41,683 bases of DNA from Gracilinema caldarium (GTDB taxonomy: Bacteria > Spirochaetota > Spirochaetia > Treponematales > Breznakiellaceae), in NCBI RefSeq assembly GCF_029265695.1, contig NZ_JAJUHW010000027.1:1-41683 (forward strand), read 5' to 3'. The notes beneath the pieces are model-generated. The model was not told the origin of the DNA. It ran no database searches and saw only the letters and a program-made list of their open reading frames with translations. Positions within the stretch are counted from its first letter, which is position 1. Each line of letters starts with the position of its first letter. This document shows, one piece after another, positions 30,229 through 38,598 of the stretch. Position numbers and translations under genes: made by a program.

Positions 30229-33200
30229 TCATTCTATTAAAGCCGCGAGTTTTTCGCGGATAAATTCACTTTTTTCCTTAAGGCCAATCGCGCCGGTTTG
30301 CAGCACCAGTATATTGGGCTGTTTGGGGTCCAATTTAACCTTACCAGCACTTTCTTTCATCAACCTGATGAGCCTGTCTACTTTTACTCTGGAAACCTTG
30401 GCAAATTCAACGCGAACGAGGCCGCCCCGCTCTCTCAGAGCTGCAATAGCCAGGTCCTTGCAGATAATTCGTATTTCGGCCAAGGAAAGAAGGCTTTGGA
30501 CCACATCCGGCAAGGGCCCGAAGCGGTCCAGCAGCTCCGCGTAGACCTGTTCAAGTTCATCCCTGGTTTGGATGGCCGCAATTTTCTTGTATACTTCCAT
30601 TTTTTCCTGGGCCGAGTCGATATAGGAGTCAGGGATAAAGCCTGAATACTCCAGTTCCAGGTAGGTTTCGTTTTCCACTTCGTAGTTTGCGTCCTGGAGC
30701 CGCTGGACCGCTTCGTCTAGCAGCCTCAAGTAGAGGTCAAAACCGACTGAATAAATATCCCCCGACTGTTCCCGGCCGAGGAGGTTGCCTGCACCGCGAA
30801 TCTCCATATCTTTCATAGCAATTTTAAAACCCGAACCAAGCTCGGTAAAGTCAGAAATGACCTGGAGCCGCTTCATAGCCAGTTCAGAGAGAGCTTTATC
30901 TTTGGGATAAAAGAGGTACGCATAGGCAACACGGTCAGATCGCCCTACCCGGCCCCGCAGCTGATAGAGCTGCGAAACACCGTACATATCGGCCCGGTCT
31001 ATGATAATGGTATTCACGTTCGGAATATCGATGCCGTTTTCGATGATGGTGGTAGAAACCAGCACATGGAAGCCCCCGTGAATAAAGCGATGCATTACAT
31101 CTTCCAGGTCGCCAGGATCCATCTGACCATGAGCCACATCGATAAGCATTTCAGGGACTATCCGCTCAAGCATCCGCTTTACTTCATCCAAGCTTTCTAC
31201 CCGGTTATGGAGATAGAAGACCTGGCCGCCCCGCTCCACTTCCCGGCGTATGGCAGCGGCGATCCGGTCCTCGTTAAACTCGTCAATCGAGGTTTCCACC
31301 GGATGCCGGTTGTATGGCGGCGTGGTAAGAAGGCTCATATCACGAATTTTAAGAAGGCTCATGTGCAGGGTTCGCGGGATGGGGGTTGCACTTAGGGTAA
31401 GGCAGTCAATATTGGTTTTAAGTTCCTTGAGCCGCTCCTTGTCCTTAACGCCAAAACGCTGCTCCTCATCGATAACAAGGAGCCCCAAATCCTTAAAAAC
31501 CACATCCTTTTGAATAATCCGGTGGGTGCCCACGAGGATATCTATTTCGCCTTTCCGAACCGCTTCCAGGGTTTTGCGGGCTTCGGCTTTGTCCACAAAA
31601 CGGGAGAGCATACCAAGCCGCACCGGAAACTGGGCAAAACGTTCCTGAAAATTTTCGTAGTGCTGTTCCGCCAGAATGGTGGTGGGGGCTAAAAAAGCCA
31701 CCTGCTTGCCTCCCATCACAGCCTTAAAGCAGGCTCGGACCGCTACTTCGGTTTTTCCGTACCCCACATCGCCGCACACGAGCCGGTCCATAGGAAAGGG
31801 GCTTTCCATGTCCCGTTTTATCTCTTCCACACAGCGGAGCTGGTCTTCGGTTTCTTCATAGGGGAATGCGGCTTCAAAGGCGGTCTGCCATTCCGTATCC
31901 TTGGGAAAGGCATAACCCTGAACGGCTTTCCGTTTGGAATAAAGATCGATGAGCCGTTGGGCAATGTCTTCTACAGACTTTTTAACCCGGTTTTTTCGAT
32001 TTTCCCAGCTTTTAGAGCCCAGTTTGTCGAGCCGCGGCGCGTTGCCCTCATTTCCGATATAGCGCTGGACCAGGTTCACCTGCTCGATAGGAACAAAGAC
32101 ATATTCTTCGTCCGCGTATTCCAGCTTGATGTAATCCCGCTCGTGTCCCAGAGCCTTAATCCGCTCTATGCCCTTAAAAAGCCCGATACCATAATTCACG
32201 TGAACTACATAGTCCCCAGGATTGAGCTCCACAAAGGTATCGATGACGGCGCTTCGGGCATGCTTTAAGGAACGGGGGATTCGCTTTCGCCGGCCGAAAA
32301 TTTCGTTTTCCTGGACCAGCATGAGCTTAATGTCCGGCAGGGCAAAACCAGTGCTTAAAGGCAATACCATGACAGAAACGGCCAGGTCTTTAAGCACCTC
32401 TTCCAGCCTGAGGGCCTGGCTTTCCGATTCGGCGCTTACCACAAGCTGCCAGCCCTGTTTTATGAGGTTACCAAATTCTTCTTTGAGGTAGGTAATATTC
32501 CCAAAAAAACTGCGGGGCGGATCGCAGGAAATGCTTAATTTATAGGCACCGCTTTCTCCCGCCCCTTTTATTGTTTGGAACGAAAGCCGCCGTTCAGTCC
32601 GGGCGGATTGTTCTTTAAAATTAAGCAATATTCTATGCGGGGCAGGCACGGGCCGCTCCCGGCGGGCCTTCCGGTACAGTCCCTCGTATTCCCGTTCAAG
32701 ACTCTCCTGGGCATTTTCAAGCCGTTCCTTATCTACAAAAACGACCGTAGCCGATTGAGAAAGATAATCTAAAAGTGTTGCAGGTTTTTCAAAGGCAAGG
32801 GAGAAAAAAAGCTCTTCCCCTGAAAAGGTTTTTCTCTGTTCAAGGGTATATAAAAAATCGAGCTTTGCGTCTTTAAATTCATCGAGCTGTGAGAGCTTAT
32901 TTTTAAGAGCTCTTATCCGTTCATCATCCCAAAGGACCTCCTTAAGAGGCCGGATTACCAATTCAGATACCCGTTCTAGGCCGCTTTGGTCTTCCGGATT
33001 GAATTGCTTAATAGATTCAATCCGGTCAAAGTCGAATAGAAGACGATAGGCATACTCATCTCCCGCCATGAGAATATCGAGAACTTCGCCGCGGAGGGCA
33101 AATTCTCCATGGACCTGAACTTTGGGGACCCTGGTGTAGCCATAGGTGGTTAAAGTTTCCGCCAGGGCGACGGTATCAATCTTTTGACCCGGCCGTATGG

Positions 33201-33630
33201 TTTGCAAAAGGGGGGCTAGATACTCAGGAGGCGGAAGCGGGGTGAGAAAAGCCCGCTCGGAACAGACAAGAAGGGGTGACTTTCCGGAGCAAAGCAGGGC
33301 AAGGATGCGGCTTCGTTCACCAAAACTGGCGGAACCGGGAGCGAGGTCCCGGTACGGAATGCTTCCCCACCAGGGAAACATATTCGGGGTAAGCCCTGCG
33401 CCTTCCAGGTCAGAAGCGATATTTTCAGCTTCGTGTTCCGTGGGACAAACCACAAGGATAGGCCCTGGAGCTTTTAGTGCAAGTTCTGCAATAATCAGTG
33501 AAATAAAGGATCCATCGGCTCCTTCCACTTCCAGAGGGAATTGTTTGTCGGAAAAAGCAGAGAGTACCGATTGCAGCGAAGCGGATTTTCTTATTTTGTT
33601 CTGCAATACAGGAAACGATAAGGTATTCAT
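30229..33630 (-). CDS. mfd: Transcription-repair coupling factor Mfd
   Basis: A 1133-residue Mfd, full length. It displaces RNA polymerase stalled at lesions and recruits UvrA. The N-terminal UvrB-like domains (about 1-340) include FPWWGSIPYRDLAPG. The RNA-polymerase-interaction module contains the GDYVVHVNYGIGLFKGIE and EYADEEYVFVPIEQV family sequences; the translocase carries Walker A CGDVGYGKTEV, a DEEQRFG box and TATPIPRTLHMS, and the C-terminal TRCF region includes SGFIPDSYI and the FGPLPDVV stretch. The ATG at 33630 has no Shine-Dalgarno sequence. Its promoter overlaps that of the divergent exported-protein gene in a 47-base gap. It heads mfd-plsC-relA/TPR. Confidence 0.97.
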   Translation of the reverse strand: MNTLSFPVLQNKIRKSASLQSVLSAFSDKQFPLEVEGADGSFISLIIAELALKAPGPILVVCPTEHEAENIASDLEGAGLTPNMFPWWGSIPYRDLAPGSASFGERSRILALLCSGKSPLLVCSERAFLTPLPPPEYLAPLLQTIRPGQKIDTVALAETLTTYGYTRVPKVQVHGEFALRGEVLDILMAGDEYAYRLLFDFDRIESIKQFNPEDQSGLERVSELVIRPLKEVLWDDERIRALKNKLSQLDEFKDAKLDFLYTLEQRKTFSGEELFFSLAFEKPATLLDYLSQSATVVFVDKERLENAQESLEREYEGLYRKARRERPVPAPHRILLNFKEQSARTERRLSFQTIKGAGESGAYKLSISCDPPRSFFGNITYLKEEFGNLIKQGWQLVVSAESESQALRLEEVLKDLAVSVMVLPLSTGFALPDIKLMLVQENEIFGRRKRIPRSLKHARSAVIDTFVELNPGDYVVHVNYGIGLFKGIERIKALGHERDYIKLEYADEEYVFVPIEQVNLVQRYIGNEGNAPRLDKLGSKSWENRKNRVKKSVEDIAQRLIDLYSKRKAVQGYAFPKDTEWQTAFEAAFPYEETEDQLRCVEEIKRDMESPFPMDRLVCGDVGYGKTEVAVRACFKAVMGGKQVAFLAPTTILAEQHYENFQERFAQFPVRLGMLSRFVDKAEARKTLEAVRKGEIDILVGTHRIIQKDVVFKDLGLLVIDEEQRFGVKDKERLKELKTNIDCLTLSATPIPRTLHMSLLKIRDMSLLTTPPYNRHPVETSIDEFNEDRIAAAIRREVERGGQVFYLHNRVESLDEVKRMLERIVPEMLIDVAHGQMDPGDLEDVMHRFIHGGFHVLVSTTIIENGIDIPNVNTIIIDRADMYGVSQLYQLRGRVGRSDRVAYAYLFYPKDKALSELAMKRLQVISDFTELGSGFKIAMKDMEIRGAGNLLGREQSGDIYSVGFDLYLRLLDEAVQRLQDANYEVENETYLELEYSGFIPDSYIDSAQEKMEVYKKIAAIQTRDELEQVYAELLDRFGPLPDVVQSLLSLAEIRIICKDLAIAALRERGGLVRVEFAKVSRVKVDRLIRLMKESAGKVKLDPKQPNILVLQTGAIGLKEKSEFIREKLAALIE

Positions 33631-33642
33631 ATTGTTTTACCG

Positions 33643-33656
33643 ATTATGGTAATATA
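33643..33656. promoter_or_regulatory. Overlapping divergent -10 elements, mfd and exported protein
   Basis: Plus strand: extended -10 TG-G-TAATAT ending at 33655, ahead of the gene at 33678. Minus strand: TATATT (33656-33651) or CATAAT (33648-33643) for mfd. The candidate hexamers share bases, so the two promoters probably exclude one another. Confidence 0.5.
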
Positions 33657-33677
33657 TCCGGATTATGGAGTTTCGAA

Positions 33678-34718
33678 GTGAAACCTTGGAATAAAAGTGC
33701 ACTGGCAGCCTCGCTGTTATTTTGTCTATCCTTTATGCTTTCTGCCCAGGATATCGATTTTTCAATTCGATATATGGACAAACGGGTATACTATGCCGGT
33801 CAGGGGCCCATTTTAATTCAGCTCACCATTACCAACAATAGCGCATCAACCTATCGTTTTTTCTTGGCAGACGAGCGGGCTTTTTCAGTCGACTTTGATG
33901 TCAGAACCATGACAAACCGCAGTCTTGAGCCTTCTGAAATTCTTATCAGAAAGCGCACTCAAAATCAACGGGTCTTTTTCCGAGAAGTGCTGATTCAGAG
34001 CGGTGAATCATTTTCCTTTACCGAAGACCTTACTGACTATGTTGCTTTGAACGAAGCCGGTTCCTATGTGGTACAAGCACGGCTCTATCCACAGCTCTAT
34101 CAGCAGAAACAAGACGCTACTGCCACCGGCTCTGTATACGGAACTTCCAGCGGTGCTTTTATGAGCCGTATAACAAGCAATCCTAGTCAGAACATGGAAA
34201 ATCCTTCGGTGGATTCAAACCGTCTTGCCCTGACACTGCGGCCTGCTCCATTGGCAGAACCAGGCAAGGCTGCTCCAGTGCTGGATGCGGATACTAATGC
34301 CATATTGGTTCGGCAAAATCTGCCCCCTGACCAAATAATTTCGTATATTTTAACGGCAAGACAGAAAGGACAGTGGGAAAAGTTTTTCCTCTACCTGGAT
34401 TTGGAAGCCATGCTGGTCCGCGATAGTGCCAGAAAACGTCAATGGCAGGCCGAATCGGAAGAGGGCCGCCAGAGAATGCTGGAACGTTACCGTTCAGACC
34501 TTAAAAATGCCATGATAGACGGAGATATTGCCACCATTCCTATCGAATTTACCGTTGAACGCACCAATTATGGCGCCGAAGATGGAACGGTGACGGTACT
34601 TGAAAAATTCCGGTATGGCACCTATGTTGAAAAGAAACGGTATACCTATTATGTACGCCGAAAGGATGGTATCTGGGTCGTGGTCGACTATTCTGTAGTT
34701 AATCTGGGGACCGAATGA
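33678..34718 (+). CDS. Exported protein with BsuPI-like and NTF2-like regions
   Basis: A 346-residue protein with a GTG start seven bases after GGAG. Residues 1-23 are a signal peptide (KSALAASLLFCLSFMLSAQ). Residues about 25-140 look like the immunoglobulin-like fold of the BsuPI/intracellular-proteinase-inhibitor domain (YYAGQGPILIQLTITNNSAS...). A Ser/Asn-rich linker follows, and residues about 225-346 resemble an NTF2-like domain, with KGQWEKFFLYLDLEAML and the ending RKDGIWVVVDYSVVNLG. Both domain calls are by shape and partial motif. The stop overlaps the PilZ gene (ATGA). The role may be periplasmic binding or stress; unknown. Confidence 0.68.
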   Translation: MKPWNKSALAASLLFCLSFMLSAQDIDFSIRYMDKRVYYAGQGPILIQLTITNNSASTYRFFLADERAFSVDFDVRTMTNRSLEPSEILIRKRTQNQRVFFREVLIQSGESFSFTEDLTDYVALNEAGSYVVQARLYPQLYQQKQDATATGSVYGTSSGAFMSRITSNPSQNMENPSVDSNRLALTLRPAPLAEPGKAAPVLDADTNAILVRQNLPPDQIISYILTARQKGQWEKFFLYLDLEAMLVRDSARKRQWQAESEEGRQRMLERYRSDLKNAMIDGDIATIPIEFTVERTNYGAEDGTVTVLEKFRYGTYVEKKRYTYYVRRKDGIWVVVDYSVVNLGTE

Positions 34719-35467
34719 AACTCTTACTTGTCATTGCCTCTGACGATACGTATGCCTTTATAGCATCCTATGTACGCCCCTTGGGTTTTGAGCTGATTCG
34801 ATATCGGCATCCGCTCAAAGCTATGGATAACATCGATGAGGTGGATCCGGACGGGGTAATTATCAGCGGAGAGGATTTTCCGCGGCATTGGAAAACCCTG
34901 GTCCAGTTTATCCGAAGTGAACGGCCTAAGGATAAGACGGCTATTGTGGTGCTTAAAGGGCCTAACTTTCCCTTTGAAGAAGCTGCAAAGGCATCTTATA
35001 TTGGCGTAAGCGGCATCGTCTCGGAAAACCTTTCCAATCCGGAAGAACTGGATAGGCTCCAGGGCATTTTAAGCCGCTACCTGCCAATAGATGACGGCCG
35101 AAGATCTAAAAGAATACGACCAGCTCCATGGGACCGTTTTGGTTTTCTTGCCTGCAATCCCGCAGACCAGACCTTTATTACCGGTAATTTGGAAACCATC
35201 TCAGCTACCGGTATTTCCCTGCTGCCTGAAGACGCACATTCGGTGCAAAAATTAGGGCTTGATGCGGTCTTATCCGAATGTTCCCTCCGTGTCGGAGACC
35301 GCATCCTTTCTCCGGTCTGCAAGCTCGTACGGACAGGTAAAATAGTATCCTTTCATTTTGAATCCTTTCCTCCGGGAGAACAAGATTTTTTAAACGACTA
35401 TATCCAAAGCAGACCCCTGCGGGAGCGGAAGTACATTCAGGAGCATCCAGATTACACAGAGGTGTGA
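34715..35467 (+). CDS. Receiver-like domain with PilZ domain
   Basis: A 250-residue cytoplasmic protein. Residues 1-120 have the alternating beta/alpha pattern of a response-regulator receiver, but the phosphoacceptor aspartate is lost (the DGVIISGEDFP region has Ser where Asp is expected) so it is a pseudo-receiver. Residues about 130-245 are a PilZ domain: the arginine motif RRSKR is present and the second motif reads TISATG, with Thr replacing the usual Asp or Asn before x-Ser-x-x-Gly, so c-di-GMP binding is less certain. The ATG overlaps the upstream stop. It ends 16 bases inside the convergent tatD gene. This is the second PilZ protein of the window. Confidence 0.75.
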   Translation: MKLLLVIASDDTYAFIASYVRPLGFELIRYRHPLKAMDNIDEVDPDGVIISGEDFPRHWKTLVQFIRSERPKDKTAIVVLKGPNFPFEEAAKASYIGVSGIVSENLSNPEELDRLQGILSRYLPIDDGRRSKRIRPAPWDRFGFLACNPADQTFITGNLETISATGISLLPEDAHSVQKLGLDAVLSECSLRVGDRILSPVCKLVRTGKIVSFHFESFPPGEQDFLNDYIQSRPLRERKYIQEHPDYTEV

Positions 35468-36258
35468 AAATACACCCTGCTAAAATTTTCGTCATTTGTC
35501 GCGTGCAATTCCTGTTCTGTATGTGCTATAGTTCCAGCTTCAGACCTGAGACGAGCAGCCCATTTTACCACCTGACATAAATCTCCATAATCGGAAAAGG
35601 GTTTCCCACGCTGGCTTTGATAGGGAGCGTCGGTTTCAAACAAGAGGACTTCTTGTGGGAGCAGCGCGCAGGCCCGCATAGCTTTCCGGTGGTTCAGCAT
35701 AATAGGACTTCCAAAGGAAAAATAGGCTGCCACTCCCCGTTTTCGCAGGGCCAGGGCTTCTTCGTAGGTTCCCGCATAGGAATGGAAAACAACAGCAGGA
35801 AGAGCCGTTAATTCCCGCAGATAGGAAAAAACCTTATCCATAGCCTTCCTTACGTGTAACACTACCGGCAGGTTATACTGCCGGGCGAGCCCTATCTGTT
35901 CCTTAAAAAGCCTTTCCTGTATTGTTTCTGTGGCTTTGTAAGCTTCGTCAAAAAGGTCAAAACCGATTTCACCGATCGCGGCAAGTTTTCCCCCCGCCGC
36001 AAAACGATATAAGGCATTCAATGAGAACTGAACAGCTCCAGGCTCAGATGAAGGGAGCTGGGGATGGACACCAAAACAGAGGGCGATTGGAGGACCTCCA
36101 GTTTTGACAGCTTGCTCGGCAAGAGCTTCATGGTAGATAAATTCATCTTCGTTCCAGCTGCTTGCCGCAACCGAAAGGTTCAAAGCAAGACGCATCGCTT
36201 CCGCATCAGCTTTTTTATGGGCCAAATCAAAGGGATGGCAATGAGCATCACTTGGCAT
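35452..36258 (-). CDS. TatD-family metal-dependent hydrolase
   Basis: A 268-residue TIM-barrel hydrolase of the TatD family, mostly DNases. Metal ligands: HxH in DAHCHPFD near the start, the IGEIGFD glutamate, VLHVRK, VFHSYAGT and ETDAPYQS. All are in family order, so it should be active. TatD-like enzymes have 3'-5' DNase or related activity; the physiological role varies. The ATG has no binding site and is seven bases after an extended -10, so the mRNA is predicted to start with AUG. The 3' end overlaps the convergent PilZ gene by 16 bases. Confidence 0.87.
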   Translation of the reverse strand: MPSDAHCHPFDLAHKKADAEAMRLALNLSVAASSWNEDEFIYHEALAEQAVKTGGPPIALCFGVHPQLPSSEPGAVQFSLNALYRFAAGGKLAAIGEIGFDLFDEAYKATETIQERLFKEQIGLARQYNLPVVLHVRKAMDKVFSYLRELTALPAVVFHSYAGTYEEALALRKRGVAAYFSFGSPIMLNHRKAMRACALLPQEVLLFETDAPYQSQRGKPFSDYGDLCQVVKWAARLRSEAGTIAHTEQELHATNDENFSRVYFHTSV

Positions 36259-36264
36259 AATTGC

Positions 36265-36273
36265 ACTATAGCA
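36265..36273 (-). promoter_or_regulatory. Extended -10 of tatD, predicted leaderless
   Basis: TG-C-TATAGT on the minus strand with the six bases GCAATT between the hexamer and ATG, placing initiation on the A of the start codon. No good -35 is visible, as is usual for extended -10 promoters. Confidence 0.6.
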
Positions 36274-36287
36274 TAGCGACAGAAAGC

Positions 36288-36317
36288 TATAAAGGGTAAA
36301 GGGGTACCCCTTTTTTT
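36288..36317 (+). promoter_or_regulatory. -10 element followed by terminator-like hairpin
   Basis: TATAAA at 36288-36293 would start RNA near 36300, inside the perfect palindrome AAAGGGGTACCCCTTT (36298-36313) followed by T4 more (36314-36317). The hairpin looks like a terminator on the plus strand. It may terminate read-through from the 33678-35467 operon, attenuate the small gene at 36344, or protect its 5' end. Confidence 0.45.
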
Positions 36318-36343
36318 CCGATACCTATAGAAGGAGGATGCAC

Positions 36344-36556
36344 ATGAAACGCTATTGCATCAAATGTGAAACCGGCAGGGTAGAATTCCTTGACATCCTA
36401 TATGAGACTGATAGCGGCTATATGACCAGGGTTGTCCGCGTTAAGGACGGCTATGAAAAAACTATAGAAGAGTTTATGCCCCACCATTTGTTCGATCTGT
36501 GTGTAAGGACAGGTTATCTGTATGAAATGAAAGAGGCAGCTCATTCAGTCGCTTAA
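36344..36556 (+). CDS. Small protein of unknown function, 70 residues
   Basis: A 70-residue acidic, soluble protein beginning MKRYCIKCETGR. The start at 36344 follows AAGGAGG by six bases; an ATG six bases earlier is too close to the binding site. One CxxC pair (CIKC) is near the N-terminus and further single cysteines later; a metal site is possible but incomplete. It has beta-rich content (VEFLDILYETDSGYMTRVVRVKDGYEK) and ends with helical LFDLCVRTGYLYEMKEAAH. I do not recognise it. The excellent binding site and a well-placed -10 support expression. It lies between tatD and a hairpin region. Confidence 0.68.
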   Translation: MKRYCIKCETGRVEFLDILYETDSGYMTRVVRVKDGYEKTIEEFMPHHLFDLCVRTGYLYEMKEAAHSVA

Positions 36557-36589
36557 TAGAGTCGCTTACTGCGTGACAATTTAGCCTAT

Positions 36590-36628
36590 CGGTTGCTAAG
36601 GAGACCTCGTTGAGCTCCTTAGCAACCG
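36590..36628. repeat. Perfect 14-bp inverted repeat between convergent genes
   Basis: CGGTTGCTAAGGAG (36590-36603) and its complement (36615-36628), with the loop able to form an inner CTC/GAG pair. It separates the small gene and parC, which converge. No T-run follows on either strand. The other bases of the 36557-36666 gap show no gene. Confidence 0.9.
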
Positions 36629-36666
36629 TATGCTACCGTTGGGTCTAACTACTAATTTAAAAGCAG

Positions 36667-38589
36667 CTATTTTGACTCGACCCCTTCCGCTTCTTTAGCA
36701 GCGATGCGCACACCCGTAGCTTTTAAACCCTTTACGAGGAAATCCTGCAATTTAATCGTTTCCCTGGTTACCTTAAGCCGCGGTTTCGGCACATAGGTCA
36801 CCGTAAGAGAACCCTTATCACGGGTATCCACATGGAGCACCTTGGCGCCTTCGGGGACAAGACTGTATTCCTTGTTCATAATCCAGCCTTCGATTACACA
36901 GCGTTTTATATAGGGATACCCCGTTTCAGCTTCCTTGTAGATGACAGAGAATACCGTTTTAGAGAGCGCATCCTTGTCGGCAATGCCGATCCACCATGCG
37001 TGTTCGCCAACAAAAATTTTTTCAGGCAGATCGATAACACTGTAACTGCCGTTATTCCGGATCACTAAGATCCTGTCAAAGGGCGAGACCTCCGCTACCA
37101 CAGTGCCTGAACTGACTGCGGTGCCCAAATAGCCGGTTTCGCTGTCATAGCGCAGCTCAAGGTCTTTTTTAACCACTTCCTTTACATCAATTTTATTAAA
37201 GGATTCTATCTTTGTTTTCCGCTTTCCTTTTCCAAGGTCTTCGTTTGCCTTTATTTTAGTGATAATGCCGTCCAGAAACGCTGTAGCGTAGGCGGTAATG
37301 TTTTTTAAGTGCCCTTCTATCTCGGCAATCCGGGTTTTTATTTCTTTGAGTTCCGCCTTGGCCTTGTTGATATCGTAAAGCGATATGCGCCGGATAGGTA
37401 TTTTTAACAGATGCTCCACATCCTCCGCGCTGACACCCCGTTTGCCGATTTCTTTCATAAAGGGCTTAAAGCCATCGAGTACCGCCTGTTGGACCGCCTC
37501 TGCGGTTTTCATTTCCTCTATAGCCTTGTAGATCCGTTCTTCTATGAAAATCCGTTCTAGTGTACGTTGATGAACCTTATCAAGAAGCTCCGAACGCTCC
37601 AGTTCCAGTTCCTTGGTAAGAATGTTGACCAGTTGTTTGGCATGGTATTCGATGACTTCGGTTACCGTCATGACCGTAGGCATGCCATCCTTGATCACCA
37701 GGAGATTCACCGAAATAGACTGTTCGCATTCGGTAAAGGCATAGAGGGCGTTGACGGTTTCTTCCGAATAGACTCCCCGGGCAAGTTTTATCTCTATCTC
37801 TACCTGTTCGGTGGTAAAATCTGATATGGATTGTATCTTGATACGCCCAGCCTTAGCGGCGGCTTCCACACTGGCAATAATACTTTCGGTTGTTGAGCCG
37901 TAGGGCAATTCCCGAATTACTATCCGTTTTGGGTCCGACACATCCAGTTTAGCCCGGACTACCACCTTGCCGTTTCCGTCCCGGTAATCCGAAACATCCA
38001 TGAGCCCCCCGGTGGGAAAATCGGGATAGAGCTTAAACTTTTTCCCCGCGAGGCATGCCTTCTCGGCTTCCAGAACCTCAAGGATATTATGGGGGAGTAT
38101 CTTGGTCGACATTCCGACCGCAATGCCTTCGGCACCCAAAACAAGCACCACGGGGATTTTGGCGGGGAAGACCACCGGTTCCCTGTTGCGTCCATCGTAG
38201 GAATCCACCATGGGGGTCAGTTTCGGGTTGTATAGTAGTTCCTTAGCCAGTGTGGTGGCCCGGCACTCGATATACCGGGCAGCGGATGCCTCGTCTCCGG
38301 TAAAAATGTTGCCAAAGTTTCCCTGCTTATCGATAAAGAGATCCTTATTGGCAAGGACTACCAGGGCTGATCCAATGGAGGCGTCTCCATGGGGATGATA
38401 CTTCATACAGTGGCCCACCACGTTGGCCACCTTGTGGAATTTGCCGTCATCCATCTCAAAGAGGGAGTGGAGGATCCGCCGTTGCACCGGCTTAAGGCCG
38501 TCTTCCAGATCGGGGATGGCCCGGTCTTTTATGACATAGGAAGCGTATTCAATAAAGTTTCTATCAAAAAGGGTCTTAATATATGCCAT
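36667..38589 (-). CDS. parC: DNA topoisomerase IV subunit A
   Basis: ParC, the DNA-cutting subunit of a type IIA topoisomerase, 640 residues. The catalytic tyrosine lies in AARYIECR (GyrA/ParC motif), near ALVVLANKDLFIDKQGNFGN; the quinolone-region sequence HPHGDASIG is also present. It is shorter than ParC of E. coli (about 750) because the C-terminal beta-pinwheel is reduced, with about 120 residues after the coiled-coil region. It follows parE by nine bases. The assignment as topo IV rather than gyrase rests on gene order, size and the lack of a visible GyrA-box; a gyrase pair should exist elsewhere. Confidence 0.88.
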   Translation of the reverse strand: MAYIKTLFDRNFIEYASYVIKDRAIPDLEDGLKPVQRRILHSLFEMDDGKFHKVANVVGHCMKYHPHGDASIGSALVVLANKDLFIDKQGNFGNIFTGDEASAARYIECRATTLAKELLYNPKLTPMVDSYDGRNREPVVFPAKIPVVLVLGAEGIAVGMSTKILPHNILEVLEAEKACLAGKKFKLYPDFPTGGLMDVSDYRDGNGKVVVRAKLDVSDPKRIVIRELPYGSTTESIIASVEAAAKAGRIKIQSISDFTTEQVEIEIKLARGVYSEETVNALYAFTECEQSISVNLLVIKDGMPTVMTVTEVIEYHAKQLVNILTKELELERSELLDKVHQRTLERIFIEERIYKAIEEMKTAEAVQQAVLDGFKPFMKEIGKRGVSAEDVEHLLKIPIRRISLYDINKAKAELKEIKTRIAEIEGHLKNITAYATAFLDGIITKIKANEDLGKGKRKTKIESFNKIDVKEVVKKDLELRYDSETGYLGTAVSSGTVVAEVSPFDRILVIRNNGSYSVIDLPEKIFVGEHAWWIGIADKDALSKTVFSVIYKEAETGYPYIKRCVIEGWIMNKEYSLVPEGAKVLHVDTRDKGSLTVTYVPKPRLKVTRETIKLQDFLVKGLKATGVRIAAKEAEGVESK

Positions 38590-38598
38590 GTTATATCC

